Below are positions 9,330 through 19,363 of a DNA stretch of 64,000 nt, piece by piece. The notes beneath the pieces were generated by a model, which saw only the letters and a list, made by a program, of their open reading frames with translations, made no database searches and was not told the DNA's origin. Origin of the DNA: Flaviramulus multivorans (GTDB lineage: Bacteria; Bacteroidota; Bacteroidia; Flavobacteriales; Flavobacteriaceae). The position numbers and the translations under genes were made by a program. The number at the start of each line of letters is the position of its first letter. Position 1 is the first letter of the stretch. The stretch spans positions 186,001-250,000 of the forward strand of contig NZ_JAKKDV010000001.1 in assembly GCF_021728415.1 (NCBI RefSeq), read 5' to 3'.

Positions 9330-10886
9330 ATGATAAAAGAGGTTCAGATTCGAATTACACTAAAAGAAGAAGAAATTAGTGATATACTTGTTTTAAAATC
9401 AGCCATAAAATTAGGCATAGATAAAAGTGATATTACTGGTATAAAAATTCTACGTAAATCGATTGACGCCAGAAAACCAAAAATTATATTTAACTATAAG
9501 GTAGCCGTTTATATTCGCGAAGTCGTACCTAAAACCTCTGAATATCAATTCGATTATAAAGATATCAACAGTGCAAAACCTATCCACATCATTGGCTTTG
9601 GTCCTGCAGGTATGTATGCTGCGCTACGATGCATAGAACTTGGTTTTAAACCTATAGTACTAGAACGTGGAAAAAATGTTCAAGATCGACGCCGAGATTT
9701 AAGAGCTATAAATCAAGACCATTTTATAAACGAAGATTCGAACTATTGTTTTGGTGAAGGTGGTGCTGGCACCTACAGCGATGGTAAACTTTATACCCGT
9801 AGTTTAAAGCGAGGGGATGTGCGCAGAATTTTTGAAAATTTAGTATTTCATGGAGCAACAGAACAAATATTAATTGATGCACATCCACATATTGGCACTA
9901 ACAAACTCCCAAAAGTGGTTCAAAATATCCGTGAAACTATTTTGAATTACGGTGGTGAAATTCATTTTGAAACACGCGTTACTGATTTTATTTTAAAAAA
10001 TAGTGCCATACAAGCCATTCAACTTAATGGAGAAGAAGAAATGTCTGTAGAAAAAGTGATTCTAGCAACGGGGCATTCTGCTAGAGATATTTTTTATTTA
10101 CTTCATAAAAAACAAATTGCAGTAGAAGCAAAATCTTTTGCAATGGGCGTTCGTGTAGAGCATCCACAGCATATCATAGACTCTATCCAATATCATTGCA
10201 GCGGTGAACGCCATGAGTTATTACCTGCTGCTTCCTACAGCTTGGTTCAACAAGTAAACGACAGAGGTGTTTACTCGTTTTGCATGTGCCCTGGTGGATT
10301 TATAGTTCCGGCAGCTACCGCCAATGGTGAAGTGGTTGTTAATGGTATGTCGCCATCAAAACGCAATAATTTATACGCAAACTCGGGTATTGTTGTTGAA
10401 ATTGATGTTAACAAAGATTTGCCTAAATACGAACATTTTGGAGCATTAAAAGGACTAGAATATCAAAAGAATTTAGAAAAATTAGCTTTCACATCTGGAG
10501 GACGAAGTCAAGTAGCGCCTGCACAACGATTAACCGATTTTGTAGAAGGCAGATTATCAAGCAACTTAAATCCAACGTCCTATCAACCGGGTTTAAACAT
10601 TGCTCCCTTACATTCTCTTTTACCTAAATTAATTGGAAGCAGATTACGAAAAGGATTTCAGGCTTTTGGTCAAAAAATGAAGGGCTATTATACTGAAGAG
10701 GCTAACATTGTTGGCGTTGAATCAAGAACCTCATCCCCAGTTTGTATTCCTCGAACTGAAACCTTAGCACATCCACAAATTTCAAACCTGTTCCCTTGCG
10801 GTGAAGGAGGTGGGTATGCAGGTGGTATTGTTTCTGCCGCCATGGATGGAGAACGATGCGCAGAAGCTGCAACTAATACCTTCTAG
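9330..10886 (+). CDS. COG2509 family FAD-dependent oxidoreductase
   Basis: A 518-residue flavoprotein of the uncharacterised COG2509 group. An N-terminal ~80-residue RNA-binding-like/BFD-like region precedes the dinucleotide-binding motif IGFGPAGMYAAL (from residue 88). Other conserved blocks are CFGEGGAGTYSDGKLYTR, LATGHSARDIFYLL, CMCPGGFIVPAATANGEVVVNGMS and the C-terminal FPCGEGGGYAGGIVSAAMDG, which closes over FAD. No substrate is established for the family. The gene follows the transporter by 59 bases and precedes fabD by 42 bases. A fabD promoter candidate lies in that gap, so fabD may be separately expressed. Confidence 0.85.
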   Translation: MIKEVQIRITLKEEEISDILVLKSAIKLGIDKSDITGIKILRKSIDARKPKIIFNYKVAVYIREVVPKTSEYQFDYKDINSAKPIHIIGFGPAGMYAALRCIELGFKPIVLERGKNVQDRRRDLRAINQDHFINEDSNYCFGEGGAGTYSDGKLYTRSLKRGDVRRIFENLVFHGATEQILIDAHPHIGTNKLPKVVQNIRETILNYGGEIHFETRVTDFILKNSAIQAIQLNGEEEMSVEKVILATGHSARDIFYLLHKKQIAVEAKSFAMGVRVEHPQHIIDSIQYHCSGERHELLPAASYSLVQQVNDRGVYSFCMCPGGFIVPAATANGEVVVNGMSPSKRNNLYANSGIVVEIDVNKDLPKYEHFGALKGLEYQKNLEKLAFTSGGRSQVAPAQRLTDFVEGRLSSNLNPTSYQPGLNIAPLHSLLPKLIGSRLRKGFQAFGQKMKGYYTEEANIVGVESRTSSPVCIPRTETLAHPQISNLFPCGEGGGYAGGIVSAAMDGERCAEAATNTF

Positions 10887-10901
10887 TTATAATTTTATTT
10901 C

Positions 10902-10909
10902 TATTTTTG
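10902..10909 (+). promoter_or_regulatory. Probable -7 box of the fabD promoter
   Basis: TATTTTTG matches the Bacteroidetes -7 consensus TAnnTTTG exactly and is followed by C, with the fabD ATG 19 bases further on. No TTG was seen at the expected -33 position, so the assignment is moderate. Confidence 0.45.
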
Positions 10910-10928
10910 CATGATAAATTAAACCAAC

Positions 10929-11822
10929 ATGAACGCATATATATTTCCAGGTCAAGGTGCACAATTTTCAGGAATGGGCTTAGACCTTTATGAAAATTCA
11001 CCTTTAGCACAAGAATTATTCGAACAAGCAAACGCTATTTTAGGTTTCAATATCACAGATACTATGTTTGAAGGTTCTGCTGATGACTTAAAAGAAACCA
11101 AAGTAACACAACCAGCTATATTTTTACACTCAGTTATTTTAGCCAAAACTTTGGGAGCCAGTTTTAAACCAGATATGGTTGCAGGACATTCACTTGGTGA
11201 GTTTTCGGCCTTAGTAGCTAATGGTGCTTTAAATTTTGAAGATGGTCTAAAATTGGTCTCACAACGTGCTTTAGCAATGCAAAAAGCTTGTGAATTGCAG
11301 CCAAGTACCATGGCCGCTGTTTTAGGTTTAGATGATGATATTGTTGAAAAAATATGTTCAATGACTGAAGGTATTGTTGTTGCCGCGAATTATAATTGCC
11401 CAGGTCAGTTAGTGATTTCAGGTGAAGTTGAAGCTATAAACAAAGCTTGTGAAGCACTGAAAGAAGAAGGTGCTCGTCGTGCTTTAGTATTACCTGTTGG
11501 AGGTGCGTTTCATTCACCTTTAATGGAGCCCGCTCGCGAAGAATTGGCTGCAGCCATTGAAAATACTACATTTAGTAAACCCAATTGCCCTATATATCAA
11601 AATGTAACAGCCAATGCTGTAATTGACCCAACCGCTATAAAAGCAAATTTAATTTCTCAATTAACCGCACCGGTACGATGGACACAATCTGTACAACAAA
11701 TGATTACAGACGGTGCTACTTTATTTACCGAAGTTGGACCTGGTAACGTACTTCAAGGTTTAGTAAAGAAGATTAATAGAGAAGCGCAAACTGCTTCAGC
11801 AACACTAGATACTAATAACTAA
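10929..11822 (+). CDS. fabD: Malonyl-CoA:ACP transacylase
   Basis: Transfers the malonyl group from CoA to acyl carrier protein to supply chain-extension units for type II fatty acid synthesis. The 297-residue protein starts with IFPGQGAQFSGMG, carries the nucleophile Ser88 in GHSLGEFSALVANGAL, the QKACELQPSTMAAVLG segment, the catalytic His in GGAFHSPLMEPA and the closing EVGPGNVLQGLVKKI. Its length is normal for FabD. Its stop codon is immediately followed by the lspA ATG with no gap, so the two genes are translationally coupled. Confidence 0.97.
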   Translation: MNAYIFPGQGAQFSGMGLDLYENSPLAQELFEQANAILGFNITDTMFEGSADDLKETKVTQPAIFLHSVILAKTLGASFKPDMVAGHSLGEFSALVANGALNFEDGLKLVSQRALAMQKACELQPSTMAAVLGLDDDIVEKICSMTEGIVVAANYNCPGQLVISGEVEAINKACEALKEEGARRALVLPVGGAFHSPLMEPAREELAAAIENTTFSKPNCPIYQNVTANAVIDPTAIKANLISQLTAPVRWTQSVQQMITDGATLFTEVGPGNVLQGLVKKINREAQTASATLDTNN

Positions 11823-12338
11823 ATGAAGTTATCAAAACGGTCAGCATTCATATCCTTAGTTATTGTTCTAACTATTGTTATCGATCAAATTTCAAAAGTA
11901 CTTGTTAGGGCAAACATAATTGGTCAAACAGAAACCAGACCCAGTGAACGCATCTCTTTAATTGGTGATGCCTTTATTATGATGAATGTTGAAAATAAAG
12001 GTGCTTTTTTAGGAATGGGTAGTGAATTAAACAAACCTTTACGAATCATTTTACTACTTATTCTTCCCTTATTAGTATTGGGCTATGTTTTACGATATAT
12101 TTTAAGAGACAAAAATTTAGATAATTGGTCGCTTTTTGCTTTTTCAAGTATTATAGGTGGTGGTATTTCTAATGTTTTTGATAGAATTGTTTATAGTTCT
12201 GTTACCGATTTCCTATTCATTGATTTGGGTGGTGTTTTTAAAACTGGTATTTTTAATATGGCGGATGTATTTGTTACAACAGGTATGATTATCTTGGTTT
12301 TTGCTAGTTTTATTAAAAAGAAAAAACAATTGAGTTAA
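11823..12338 (+). CDS. lspA: Lipoprotein signal peptidase (signal peptidase II)
   Basis: An inner-membrane aspartic protease that removes signal peptides from diacylglyceryl-modified prolipoproteins. The 171-residue protein has four predicted membrane helices and the family motifs IDQISKVLVR, NVENKGAFLGMG, GGGISNVFDRI and FNMADVFVTTG; the two catalytic aspartates are in NVFDR and NMADV. Many lipoproteins in this window (SusD proteins, sulfatase, GDPD-GH16) are expected substrates. The start codon abuts the fabD stop codon. It ends two bases before the stop of the convergent amidohydrolase gene, and no terminator is visible between them. Confidence 0.95.
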   Translation: MKLSKRSAFISLVIVLTIVIDQISKVLVRANIIGQTETRPSERISLIGDAFIMMNVENKGAFLGMGSELNKPLRIILLLILPLLVLGYVLRYILRDKNLDNWSLFAFSSIIGGGISNVFDRIVYSSVTDFLFIDLGGVFKTGIFNMADVFVTTGMIILVFASFIKKKKQLS

Positions 12339-12340
12339 GA

Positions 12341-13618
12341 TTAATTACGCTTATAGACAACACCTTCTTTCATTACAAAAATAACATCCTCTAAAGTTTT
12401 TATGTTTTCTATCGGGTTGTCGTTTACAGCTATAATATCGGCTATAAAACCTACTTTTATTTCTCCCAATTCATTCTCAGCATTTAAGATTTTCGCACTT
12501 ATTATCGTGGCCGTTTGAATAGCTTCCATAGCAGGCATTCCCACTTCAACCATATAGCCAAACTCTTTACCGTTTTCTCCGTGTTTAAAAACACCAGCAT
12601 CTGTTCCAAAGGCAATTTTAACCCCTTTTTTATAGGCCTTAGCAAAAGTTTCTTGAATTTTAGGTCCTATTTCCAATGCTTTTGGCACGACTAACTCTGG
12701 ATAAAAACCTTTTATCTTGGCTTTTTCGGCAACCTCTTTCCCTGCGGTAATGGTTGGTACATAGTAAGTTCCATGTTTCTTCATTAATTCCATGGTTTCA
12801 TCACTCATCAAAGTTCCATGCTCAATGGTTGTAACACCACCGATTACAGCTCGTTTCATACCTTCATCACCATGAGCATGAGCTGCAATGGTCATTCCAT
12901 AATCTTTAGCTGTTTTACATATTTCTTCAATTTCCTCAAGTGTAAATTGTGGGTTTTGACCACTTTTTGCAACGCTTAAAACACCACCAGTAGCAGTGAT
13001 TTTAATCACATCAGCACCATCTTTGTAACGTTGTCTTACCGCTTTTCTGGCATCTTCAATACCATTAACAACACCTTCTTTAGGACCTGGATCACCCATT
13101 AACTCTTTTTTCATTCCGTTAGTTGGGTCTGCATGTCCTCCTGTGGTCGCAATAGATTTTCCAGCGGTAAAAATTCGAGGTCCTATCACATCTCCTCTAT
13201 TTATAGCATTTCGCAAAGAAATATTAACTCCCGATCCACCTAAATCCCTAACTGTAGTAAATCCCGCCATTAATGTTGCTTTTGCAAAAACGGTGGATTT
13301 AAAAGCCACATCGGCTTCATTGTCCGTAAATCTTTCTAAATATTTTTTAGGATTCGATTCTTGTTCTAAATGCACATGCATATCTATTAAACCTGGTAAA
13401 ACAGTTTTGTCTTTTAAGTCGATAATTATATCGGCTTCATTTTCAGGTTGAAGAAATCCATTTTCTACTAATAAAATTTTATTCTCTGAAACAACAATAG
13501 TTTGATTCGTTAATACATTACCATTCTTAGTATCTACTAATTTTCCACAGTGCATGTAAGTGTTCTGAGAAATGGCAGTGTATCCAATAAAAAGAAGAAA
13601 ATAAAATAACTTTTTCAT
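12341..13618 (-). CDS. Exported metal-dependent amidohydrolase (COG1228, imidazolonepropionase/prolidase-like)
   Basis: A 425-residue amidohydrolase-superfamily enzyme with a signal peptide ([18 protein letters not shown]). Metal ligands are visible in order: [10 protein letters not shown] (HxH), [18 protein letters not shown] and IAFGTDAG. The close relatives are periplasmic or outer-membrane-associated enzymes annotated as Xaa-Pro dipeptidases or imidazolonepropionases; the true substrate is unknown. The frame stays open 32 codons further upstream, but that extension would run into the terminator hairpin at 13693-13737, so the start with the signal peptide is preferred. It follows the SusCD/lipoprotein unit but is separated from it by that terminator. 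Confidence 0.85.
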   Translation of the reverse strand: MKKLFYFLLFIGYTAISQNTYMHCGKLVDTKNGNVLTNQTIVVSENKILLVENGFLQPENEADIIIDLKDKTVLPGLIDMHVHLEQESNPKKYLERFTDNEADVAFKSTVFAKATLMAGFTTVRDLGGSGVNISLRNAINRGDVIGPRIFTAGKSIATTGGHADPTNGMKKELMGDPGPKEGVVNGIEDARKAVRQRYKDGADVIKITATGGVLSVAKSGQNPQFTLEEIEEICKTAKDYGMTIAAHAHGDEGMKRAVIGGVTTIEHGTLMSDETMELMKKHGTYYVPTITAGKEVAEKAKIKGFYPELVVPKALEIGPKIQETFAKAYKKGVKIAFGTDAGVFKHGENGKEFGYMVEVGMPAMEAIQTATIISAKILNAENELGEIKVGFIADIIAVNDNPIENIKTLEDVIFVMKEGVVYKRN

Positions 13619-13692
13619 ATTCAATAATTTTGTTCGATTTAAATATACAATTAATATTTTATCGGTTTTAATTAAAAATTTAATGTAATTTA

Positions 13693-13737
13693 TTAAAACA
13701 GAAAAGAGCTGCAAATTGCAACTCTTTTCTGTTTTAA
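13693..13737 (-). terminator. Rho-independent terminator of the SusC/SusD/lipoprotein operon
   Basis: A 16-bp perfect stem (13693-13708 with 13722-13737) carries a small internal hairpin in its loop. It lies 16 bases after the lipoprotein stop on the minus strand and ends in a T-rich run, so it separates the SusCD unit from the amidohydrolase gene. Confidence 0.85.
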
Positions 13738-13753
13738 TAAATCCTTTAAAATA

Positions 13754-14479
13754 CTATTTAGTATCAAATTCCGTCGTTTCACTGGAGCCATAGTCTCCAC
13801 CGCCACTAGCTTTTACACCGCCACCAATAGTTAGTGTATATGTTCCGTCAGCAGGGAAGCTCAAACCATCCCCAAAGCTATCCGTGATGGTAAGGGTATA
13901 ATCCCTGCCTGCACAAAGGGTAATGTTTTCTGAAGCGGTTGCTTGCCCGTCGGAGTATCCACCTCCTGAAGCAACAGTACCACCCAAAGAGTCCTTGATA
14001 TTCCATCCTACTTCACTTCCGTATCCGTCAAAAACAAAATCAAGTGTTCCGGTAACCTCAGTACACTTTTGGATGTACTCGATTGTAGTTGTGCCACCAG
14101 CGGCAAATGCCCCAACACCGTCGAACGCAATAACAAGTTGGTTTACGCCTATACCAAGGTTGACATCTGATAAAGTCACGGAAAGAATACCAATATTGGA
14201 GCCAGCAGGTACGGTTACTGAATTAGGGACAACATAGGACCCTGGATCTGCATTAGAGCTATCATCAACCGATACAGTAAAAGACGTATCAGAACCAACG
14301 TTCTGAGAGGTATAAACCACCACTTCAAAATTCTGGGAACCACCCACATCAACGATAGTTGAATATGTAGTGGCTCCAAATGTCACATATTCAAGTGAAG
14401 ATTGAAATTGATCTTCTTCACAATTTTGGAACAAGACTATTGAGAACAATATCAAAAAGATATTTACTATTTTTTTCAT
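13754..14479 (-). CDS. Lipoprotein of a SusC/SusD locus, Calx-beta-like plus T9SS-associated-like beta domain
   Basis: A 241-residue outer-membrane-type lipoprotein. The signal peptide ends LFQNC, with Cys20 as the lipidation site, followed by the acidic EED that favours surface export. Residues ~30-130 look like a Calx-beta or Ig-like sandwich (SFTVSVDDSSNADPGSYVVPNSVTVPAG). Residues ~135-240 hold a second beta domain with GWNIKDSLGGTV and LTITDSFGDGLSFPADGTYTL, a motif seen in flavobacterial adhesin-like modules. It is the third gene after SusC and SusD, 27 bases downstream, so it is probably a surface glycan- or ligand-binding accessory protein (SusE/F position). No enzymatic residues are recognised. 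Confidence 0.75.
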   Translation of the reverse strand: MKKIVNIFLILFSIVLFQNCEEDQFQSSLEYVTFGATTYSTIVDVGGSQNFEVVVYTSQNVGSDTSFTVSVDDSSNADPGSYVVPNSVTVPAGSNIGILSVTLSDVNLGIGVNQLVIAFDGVGAFAAGGTTTIEYIQKCTEVTGTLDFVFDGYGSEVGWNIKDSLGGTVASGGGYSDGQATASENITLCAGRDYTLTITDSFGDGLSFPADGTYTLTIGGGVKASGGGDYGSSETTEFDTK

Positions 14480-14506
14480 AATTTATAATTTTATTTAATT
14501 AAATAT

Positions 14507-16135
14507 CTAGTTTTGATCAGCTTCCGTTATAAGCGGATTCGAATCAATTTCTTGCTGTGGAATTTTAAATATCCAATCATCATTTACTGAAGGTCTTTCC
14601 TGTATAAACGCATCACCATATATTACCAAGGAAGCGCCAGAATTAGTCTGATCTATACCTTCGTCCCATCTAATTTTATCATGATAGCCAAAACCTTCTC
14701 CCCACAACTCTACACGTCTTTGAAACTTAATTTGATCCATCAGTGCCTGTTGAGTTCCAAAAGCAGTTTTATCAAAAGCAGTATCTCTAGAAGACCCTAG
14801 GATATCAAGAGCATCTTGAGCACCAGATATATCATTCATCATCGCTTTTGCTTCCGCTTCAATTAAAACCATCTCAGATGAACGCATATAAATTACATCA
14901 TCAGGATTATTAGTCCCTGGTCTAGATTGTTTGAATTTAACATTCATGTAAGGGTGTGTATTATGAGCAGGAGTAGCTCCATATTGTGCTATAATAGCAG
15001 CCTTTGCGGCATTAAATGATGCGGCATCATTGTAATTTGGATCTGTTAAATAACTTCCTCCTTGACCGTTGTAAGCAGCAGAGTTTGTATTTGGTGCCAT
15101 TGGTAACCATGCTTTATTTCTATGATCAGTAGCTGGAATTTGATTGTATAATTCTATATTTATTATCTTATTGTTACCTCTACACTCACCGCCGTTAAAC
15201 ATAAAAGAAATATAGTAAAAATACGATGCAAAGAAATTTGATTCCGTATCAATAATACGACTTGCCCATATAACTTCAGATTGATCTACCGAGTTAAATC
15301 CAGCATGCCATTCTGCTTCATTAAATAGAGGAAATCCATTTCTTGCAAGTGCAGCATTTGTTGCTGCAGCTGCCCAATCACCTTTAGACAAAGCAATCCG
15401 CGCTTTAATTCCATAGGCTGCATTTAATGATATGTATGACTTATTTGGCGGTGCACTGGCATTGGTTAAATACCCAATAGCAGCATCTATATCAGTTTCT
15501 ATTTGATTATATACCTGTTCAACCGTTCCACGAGGAGCGCCTTCAGTAAGACTCAAACCATTTGTAATAGGCACACCTGGGTCTGTTGAAGGATTACCTA
15601 TAAGATATCCTTTAGAGAAAGTTGTTACCAATCTCCAGTAAGACCATGCTCGATAAGCGTGCGCTTGACCTAATATACTATTTAGTTGTGGTGTAACCGT
15701 AAAGTCTTTTGATGCAACATTATTTATTAGAGCATTTGTTGTTGCTATAAAGTGATAACGTTGATACCAAAAATCAAAACTCACCGTAGAATTTGCATTA
15801 GTGTGTGAAAGCCATCGTGCTTCTCCTTTCATCCAATTAAAACCAGGACCTGTATGGATAACTTCTCCAGATATAAAATCTAAAGCTGGCATAAAATAGC
15901 TCTCACCGTTTGGAGTACCACCTCCATTCAGTACTGAGGCATACATTTGTCTATGCAGGCCGTTTATCACAAGTTCCATATTATCAGGATTAGAAAACGC
16001 AGCTACCTCTGAAATCGAATCAGTAGGTGCCGTATCCAGATACGTTTCCGTACAACTGTACGTCACTATCAATGACATCGTCAATAATAGCATATAAATT
16101 TTTCGAGTCATTTTATTTAATATTTTATTTTTCAT
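14507..16135 (-). CDS. SusD/RagB family nutrient-binding outer-membrane lipoprotein
   Basis: A 542-residue SusD-type lipoprotein. The signal peptide ends SLIVTYSC with the lipidation cysteine, then TETYLDTAPTDSISE, the usual SusD start. Typical SusD/RagB elements follow: NALINNV, AHAYRAWSYWRLVTTFSKG (TPR-like helix), and the C-terminal YMRSSEMVLIEAEAKAM and FQRRVELWGEGFGYHDKIRW. It caps the SusC channel and binds the substrate at the cell surface. It starts 10 bases after the SusC stop. No glycoside hydrolase, lyase or sulfatase lies in the unit, so the ligand may be a peptide or a glycan degraded by enzymes encoded elsewhere. Confidence 0.93.
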   Translation of the reverse strand: MKNKILNKMTRKIYMLLLTMSLIVTYSCTETYLDTAPTDSISEVAAFSNPDNMELVINGLHRQMYASVLNGGGTPNGESYFMPALDFISGEVIHTGPGFNWMKGEARWLSHTNANSTVSFDFWYQRYHFIATTNALINNVASKDFTVTPQLNSILGQAHAYRAWSYWRLVTTFSKGYLIGNPSTDPGVPITNGLSLTEGAPRGTVEQVYNQIETDIDAAIGYLTNASAPPNKSYISLNAAYGIKARIALSKGDWAAAATNAALARNGFPLFNEAEWHAGFNSVDQSEVIWASRIIDTESNFFASYFYYISFMFNGGECRGNNKIINIELYNQIPATDHRNKAWLPMAPNTNSAAYNGQGGSYLTDPNYNDAASFNAAKAAIIAQYGATPAHNTHPYMNVKFKQSRPGTNNPDDVIYMRSSEMVLIEAEAKAMMNDISGAQDALDILGSSRDTAFDKTAFGTQQALMDQIKFQRRVELWGEGFGYHDKIRWDEGIDQTNSGASLVIYGDAFIQERPSVNDDWIFKIPQQEIDSNPLITEADQN

Positions 16136-16145
16136 AATTTATTTT

Positions 16146-19100
16146 TTAAAAACCAACATTAACACCAACAGAGATGACTCTATTTGGATTGTAATCATTA
16201 CCTGCAGGCGTACCTGAAAGGTTGTATTGCGGGTCTAAACCAGTTCTTTTTGCCCACATAAATAAGTTTTCGCCAGAAACGAATAACCTCAATTTATTAA
16301 CTCCAATTTTTTCAGTGACTTGGTCACTTAAATTGTATGCCAAATTCACATTTCTAAGTGCTAAAAAATCAGAATCTGTCAACCATCTTGATGAGAGTCT
16401 TACTGATAAATTTTGGTTTCCATTTTCTAAACGAGGCACATTTGTTATATCTCCTGGTTCTTTCCAAGCATTCAAAGCATCGGGATGTAAAGAAGCCCCA
16501 TAATCGCCTTCATGCATCATATCAGCATAACCGTAGTCTAATATTTTCCCACCTATTTGGTAAGTAAATAAGAAACTAAGATCAAAGTTTTTATAACTGA
16601 TGCTATTATTTATAGACCCTATAACATCTGGAACCGTGTTTGTGTTGATATAGCCTTTACCAGCATCTTGAAAATTGTTTGATGTGGCATGAGTACCATT
16701 AGCATTTAATACCGGAATACCTACATTCCCATCATCATCCTCTTCATACATATAGTACAGAGCATCTCCATTACTAGGGTCTACACCTGCAAAATGATAA
16801 ATATAAAAATCATACCTTGAGCGTCCTGTTTCCCAGCGCTTAGAGCCTATTACAAATGGTTCTGGTAGGAATGTAATTTTATTTTCTAGGGTTGACGCTT
16901 GTAAGCCTAAATCCCATGAGAAATTATCGGATTGGATAATACGTGCATTTAAACCAAGTTCAAAACCTTGATTGTACATGTCTCCAATGTTTGCTGGCCC
17001 TTGATTTTGTCCAACACTAAGTCTTAAAGGAACATTATATAAAAGATCCGTTGACGTCTTTTTATAAAACTCAAAAGAACCCGATAAGCGATTATTGAAT
17101 AATCCAAATTCTAAAGCAACATCCCAACTTTCAGAGTTCTCCCAACGTAAGTCTGCATTACCTGTAGAACTCCAAAAAACACCGGGAGCACCGGCATTTG
17201 GAAGTATACCATATAAAGCCTGTGAGATATAGTAATCCCTAACAGGATTAGCTATTGAACTATCTTGGAATAAAAAGTCATTTCCTACTTGTCCATATGA
17301 GCCTCTTAATTTTAGATTATTTATAAAAGAGACATCTTTCATGAAATTTTCTTGACTGATTCTCCAAGAACCTCCAACGGAGTAGAATGTACCCCACTTA
17401 TTATTGGTAAAGATTGAAGAACCATCTCTTCTAACAGATCCGCTTAAATAATACTTATTAGCGAAGTTATAATTAAGCCTTGCAAAATACCCTTCAAGCT
17501 TATAATCTGTTCTACTACCATCACCAGCCAGTATTACAGAAAAGTTATCTAATTCATAAATTCCTGAAGCCGTTTCAGTTTCTTTAAATGTTCTTTGTCT
17601 TTGAAAAATTCTATAAAAATTTTCGTGACCTAAGGTTAAATCAACATTATGATCGCCAAAAGATTTAGTGTAATTAATTAATTGGTTAAAATTTTCAACG
17701 GTTCGTGTAAAACTAACTTGATCAAGCCTACCATTTGGTTGACCATCACCTACAATAGGATTTTCATAACTCTGATTAATACTAGTTTGAATATCCTGTC
17801 CATATATTAAACTAACTTTTAAACCTTCTACTATGGTAAGATCAGTATTAAATCGGTAACCATAGTTTTTTCTTTTTGTTAGCTCGTTATTTAAAATAGC
17901 TTCTTCCAAAGCGTTACGTCCAATATTCGTAGGTCTTGATTGAATTCCTAACCCTGGATTACCTTCACCTCTATCCCAAAGTGCATTACCCCCTTCATCT
18001 CTAATAATTTGACCTGTATTTGGATCCAATAAAAAAGGAGAGTAAATAGACCCCATATCTTTAGCAAACGCAAAAACGTTACCTGCAAAAGTGCCTCTTA
18101 ACGGAGCGCCTTCTGTTTTTTCATCTGTAAAATTAGCGCTACCGCCTAAAGACAGCCACTTCGTTGGATCAAAATTTGCGTTTAAACGGCCTGTGGTTCT
18201 TTTATAATCACTTTCAATAACATATCCTTTTTCCTGCAAATCTGAAGCTGAGAAAAATATATTATGGTTATCTCCGCCTCCAGCAACATTTACAGAATGA
18301 CTCTGTCTACTTCCAGTTCTTTCTAACGCATCGTACCAATCCAAATCCTCCGCTATAAGTTGTGCATTTGGGTTAATTTTTCCATCAACTCCAACAATTT
18401 GGTCATTGGGTACATTAAAAGGGTTTCTACCCAAACGATCAAAAAGAGTTGCCGAAGCCTCAGCTGCGGGGTTTGCGGTAGCTTGAGGACCAGGAGAGTT
18501 CTTATACGCCTGCCACATGAGTTCATAATATTCTGACGGGCTGGCCGCATCGTATTCATCAATGCCTTTTGTGATTACTCCAAACTGGCTTGTTGCATTA
18601 ACTGAAATACCAGAACCTTTTTTTCCTTTTTTTGTAGTAATTATAATTACACCGTTTGCAGCACGAGAACCATAAAGAGAGGTTGAGGCTGCGTCTTTTA
18701 GGACAGTTAACGATTGAATGTCATCTTGATTTATAGTATTAAGACCTCCTTGAAAATCAATACCATCTACAATGATAAGTGGAGAACTACTACCATTTAA
18801 AGTCCCTACACCTCTAATTACAACACCGGGAGATGATCCTGGTTGTCCTGAAGCCGAAAGAAATTGAACACCAGTAACGTTACCCTCAAGAGCAGCAATG
18901 GGCGATGTTAACGATCTTAATTCTAAACTTTCTGATTGAACAACTTCAGCAGAACCTGTAAAGGCTTCTTTGGTTGTTGTACCATAGGCAACAACTACAA
19001 CCTCATCCAGAGCTTGTGTGTCTTCTTGTAGCCTAGCATCGATTGTATTGGATGAACCTACAATAATTTCTTGGTTAGCATAACCAACAAAACTAAAAAC

Positions 19101-19313
19101 AAGAGTTTGCCCTTGGCTAGCTTGAATTGAGTAATTACCATCAAAATCAGCCGAAACACCCGTTGTTGTTCCTTTAATAATTACTGATGCTCCTGGTAAA
19201 GGTAACCCGCCAGTATCTGAAACCGTTCCAGATACCGTTTTTTCTTGTGCTAGTGCTGATGTTATACCAAACACCAAAAACACTAACAAAGAATAGTAGT
19301 TTTTTAATTTCAT
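16146..19313 (-). CDS. SusC/RagA family TonB-linked outer-membrane transporter
   Basis: A 1055-residue TonB-dependent transporter. After the signal peptide (ending SALAQ) comes a carboxypeptidase-regulatory-like domain (TVSGTVSDTGGLPLPGASVIIKGT), then the SusC linker ALDEVVVVAYGT, the plug with GVVIRGVGTLNGSSSPLIIVDGI and TVLKDAASTSLYGSRAANGVIIITT, and a 22-strand barrel ending in NVGF. It imports oligomers across the outer membrane together with the following SusD. The upstream gap carries seven TTTACT/AGTAAA boxes, suggesting control by the AraC-type regulator encoded just upstream. Confidence 0.95.
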   Translation of the reverse strand: MKLKNYYSLLVFLVFGITSALAQEKTVSGTVSDTGGLPLPGASVIIKGTTTGVSADFDGNYSIQASQGQTLVFSFVGYANQEIIVGSSNTIDARLQEDTQALDEVVVVAYGTTTKEAFTGSAEVVQSESLELRSLTSPIAALEGNVTGVQFLSASGQPGSSPGVVIRGVGTLNGSSSPLIIVDGIDFQGGLNTINQDDIQSLTVLKDAASTSLYGSRAANGVIIITTKKGKKGSGISVNATSQFGVITKGIDEYDAASPSEYYELMWQAYKNSPGPQATANPAAEASATLFDRLGRNPFNVPNDQIVGVDGKINPNAQLIAEDLDWYDALERTGSRQSHSVNVAGGGDNHNIFFSASDLQEKGYVIESDYKRTTGRLNANFDPTKWLSLGGSANFTDEKTEGAPLRGTFAGNVFAFAKDMGSIYSPFLLDPNTGQIIRDEGGNALWDRGEGNPGLGIQSRPTNIGRNALEEAILNNELTKRKNYGYRFNTDLTIVEGLKVSLIYGQDIQTSINQSYENPIVGDGQPNGRLDQVSFTRTVENFNQLINYTKSFGDHNVDLTLGHENFYRIFQRQRTFKETETASGIYELDNFSVILAGDGSRTDYKLEGYFARLNYNFANKYYLSGSVRRDGSSIFTNNKWGTFYSVGGSWRISQENFMKDVSFINNLKLRGSYGQVGNDFLFQDSSIANPVRDYYISQALYGILPNAGAPGVFWSSTGNADLRWENSESWDVALEFGLFNNRLSGSFEFYKKTSTDLLYNVPLRLSVGQNQGPANIGDMYNQGFELGLNARIIQSDNFSWDLGLQASTLENKITFLPEPFVIGSKRWETGRSRYDFYIYHFAGVDPSNGDALYYMYEEDDDGNVGIPVLNANGTHATSNNFQDAGKGYINTNTVPDVIGSINNSISYKNFDLSFLFTYQIGGKILDYGYADMMHEGDYGASLHPDALNAWKEPGDITNVPRLENGNQNLSVRLSSRWLTDSDFLALRNVNLAYNLSDQVTEKIGVNKLRLFVSGENLFMWAKRTGLDPQYNLSGTPAGNDYNPNRVISVGVNVGF

Positions 19314-19363
19314 AAATTTAAATGTTTTTTGAATTAGTCTATGCAGATTGAAAAAAGGAAGGC

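Noticed and set aside
13619-13714. Longer start for the amidohydrolase
   Set aside because: It would run into the terminator hairpin and push the signal peptide inside the protein.
13923-14237. Plus-strand frame opposite the lipoprotein
   Set aside because: Shadow of a secreted beta protein; no motif.
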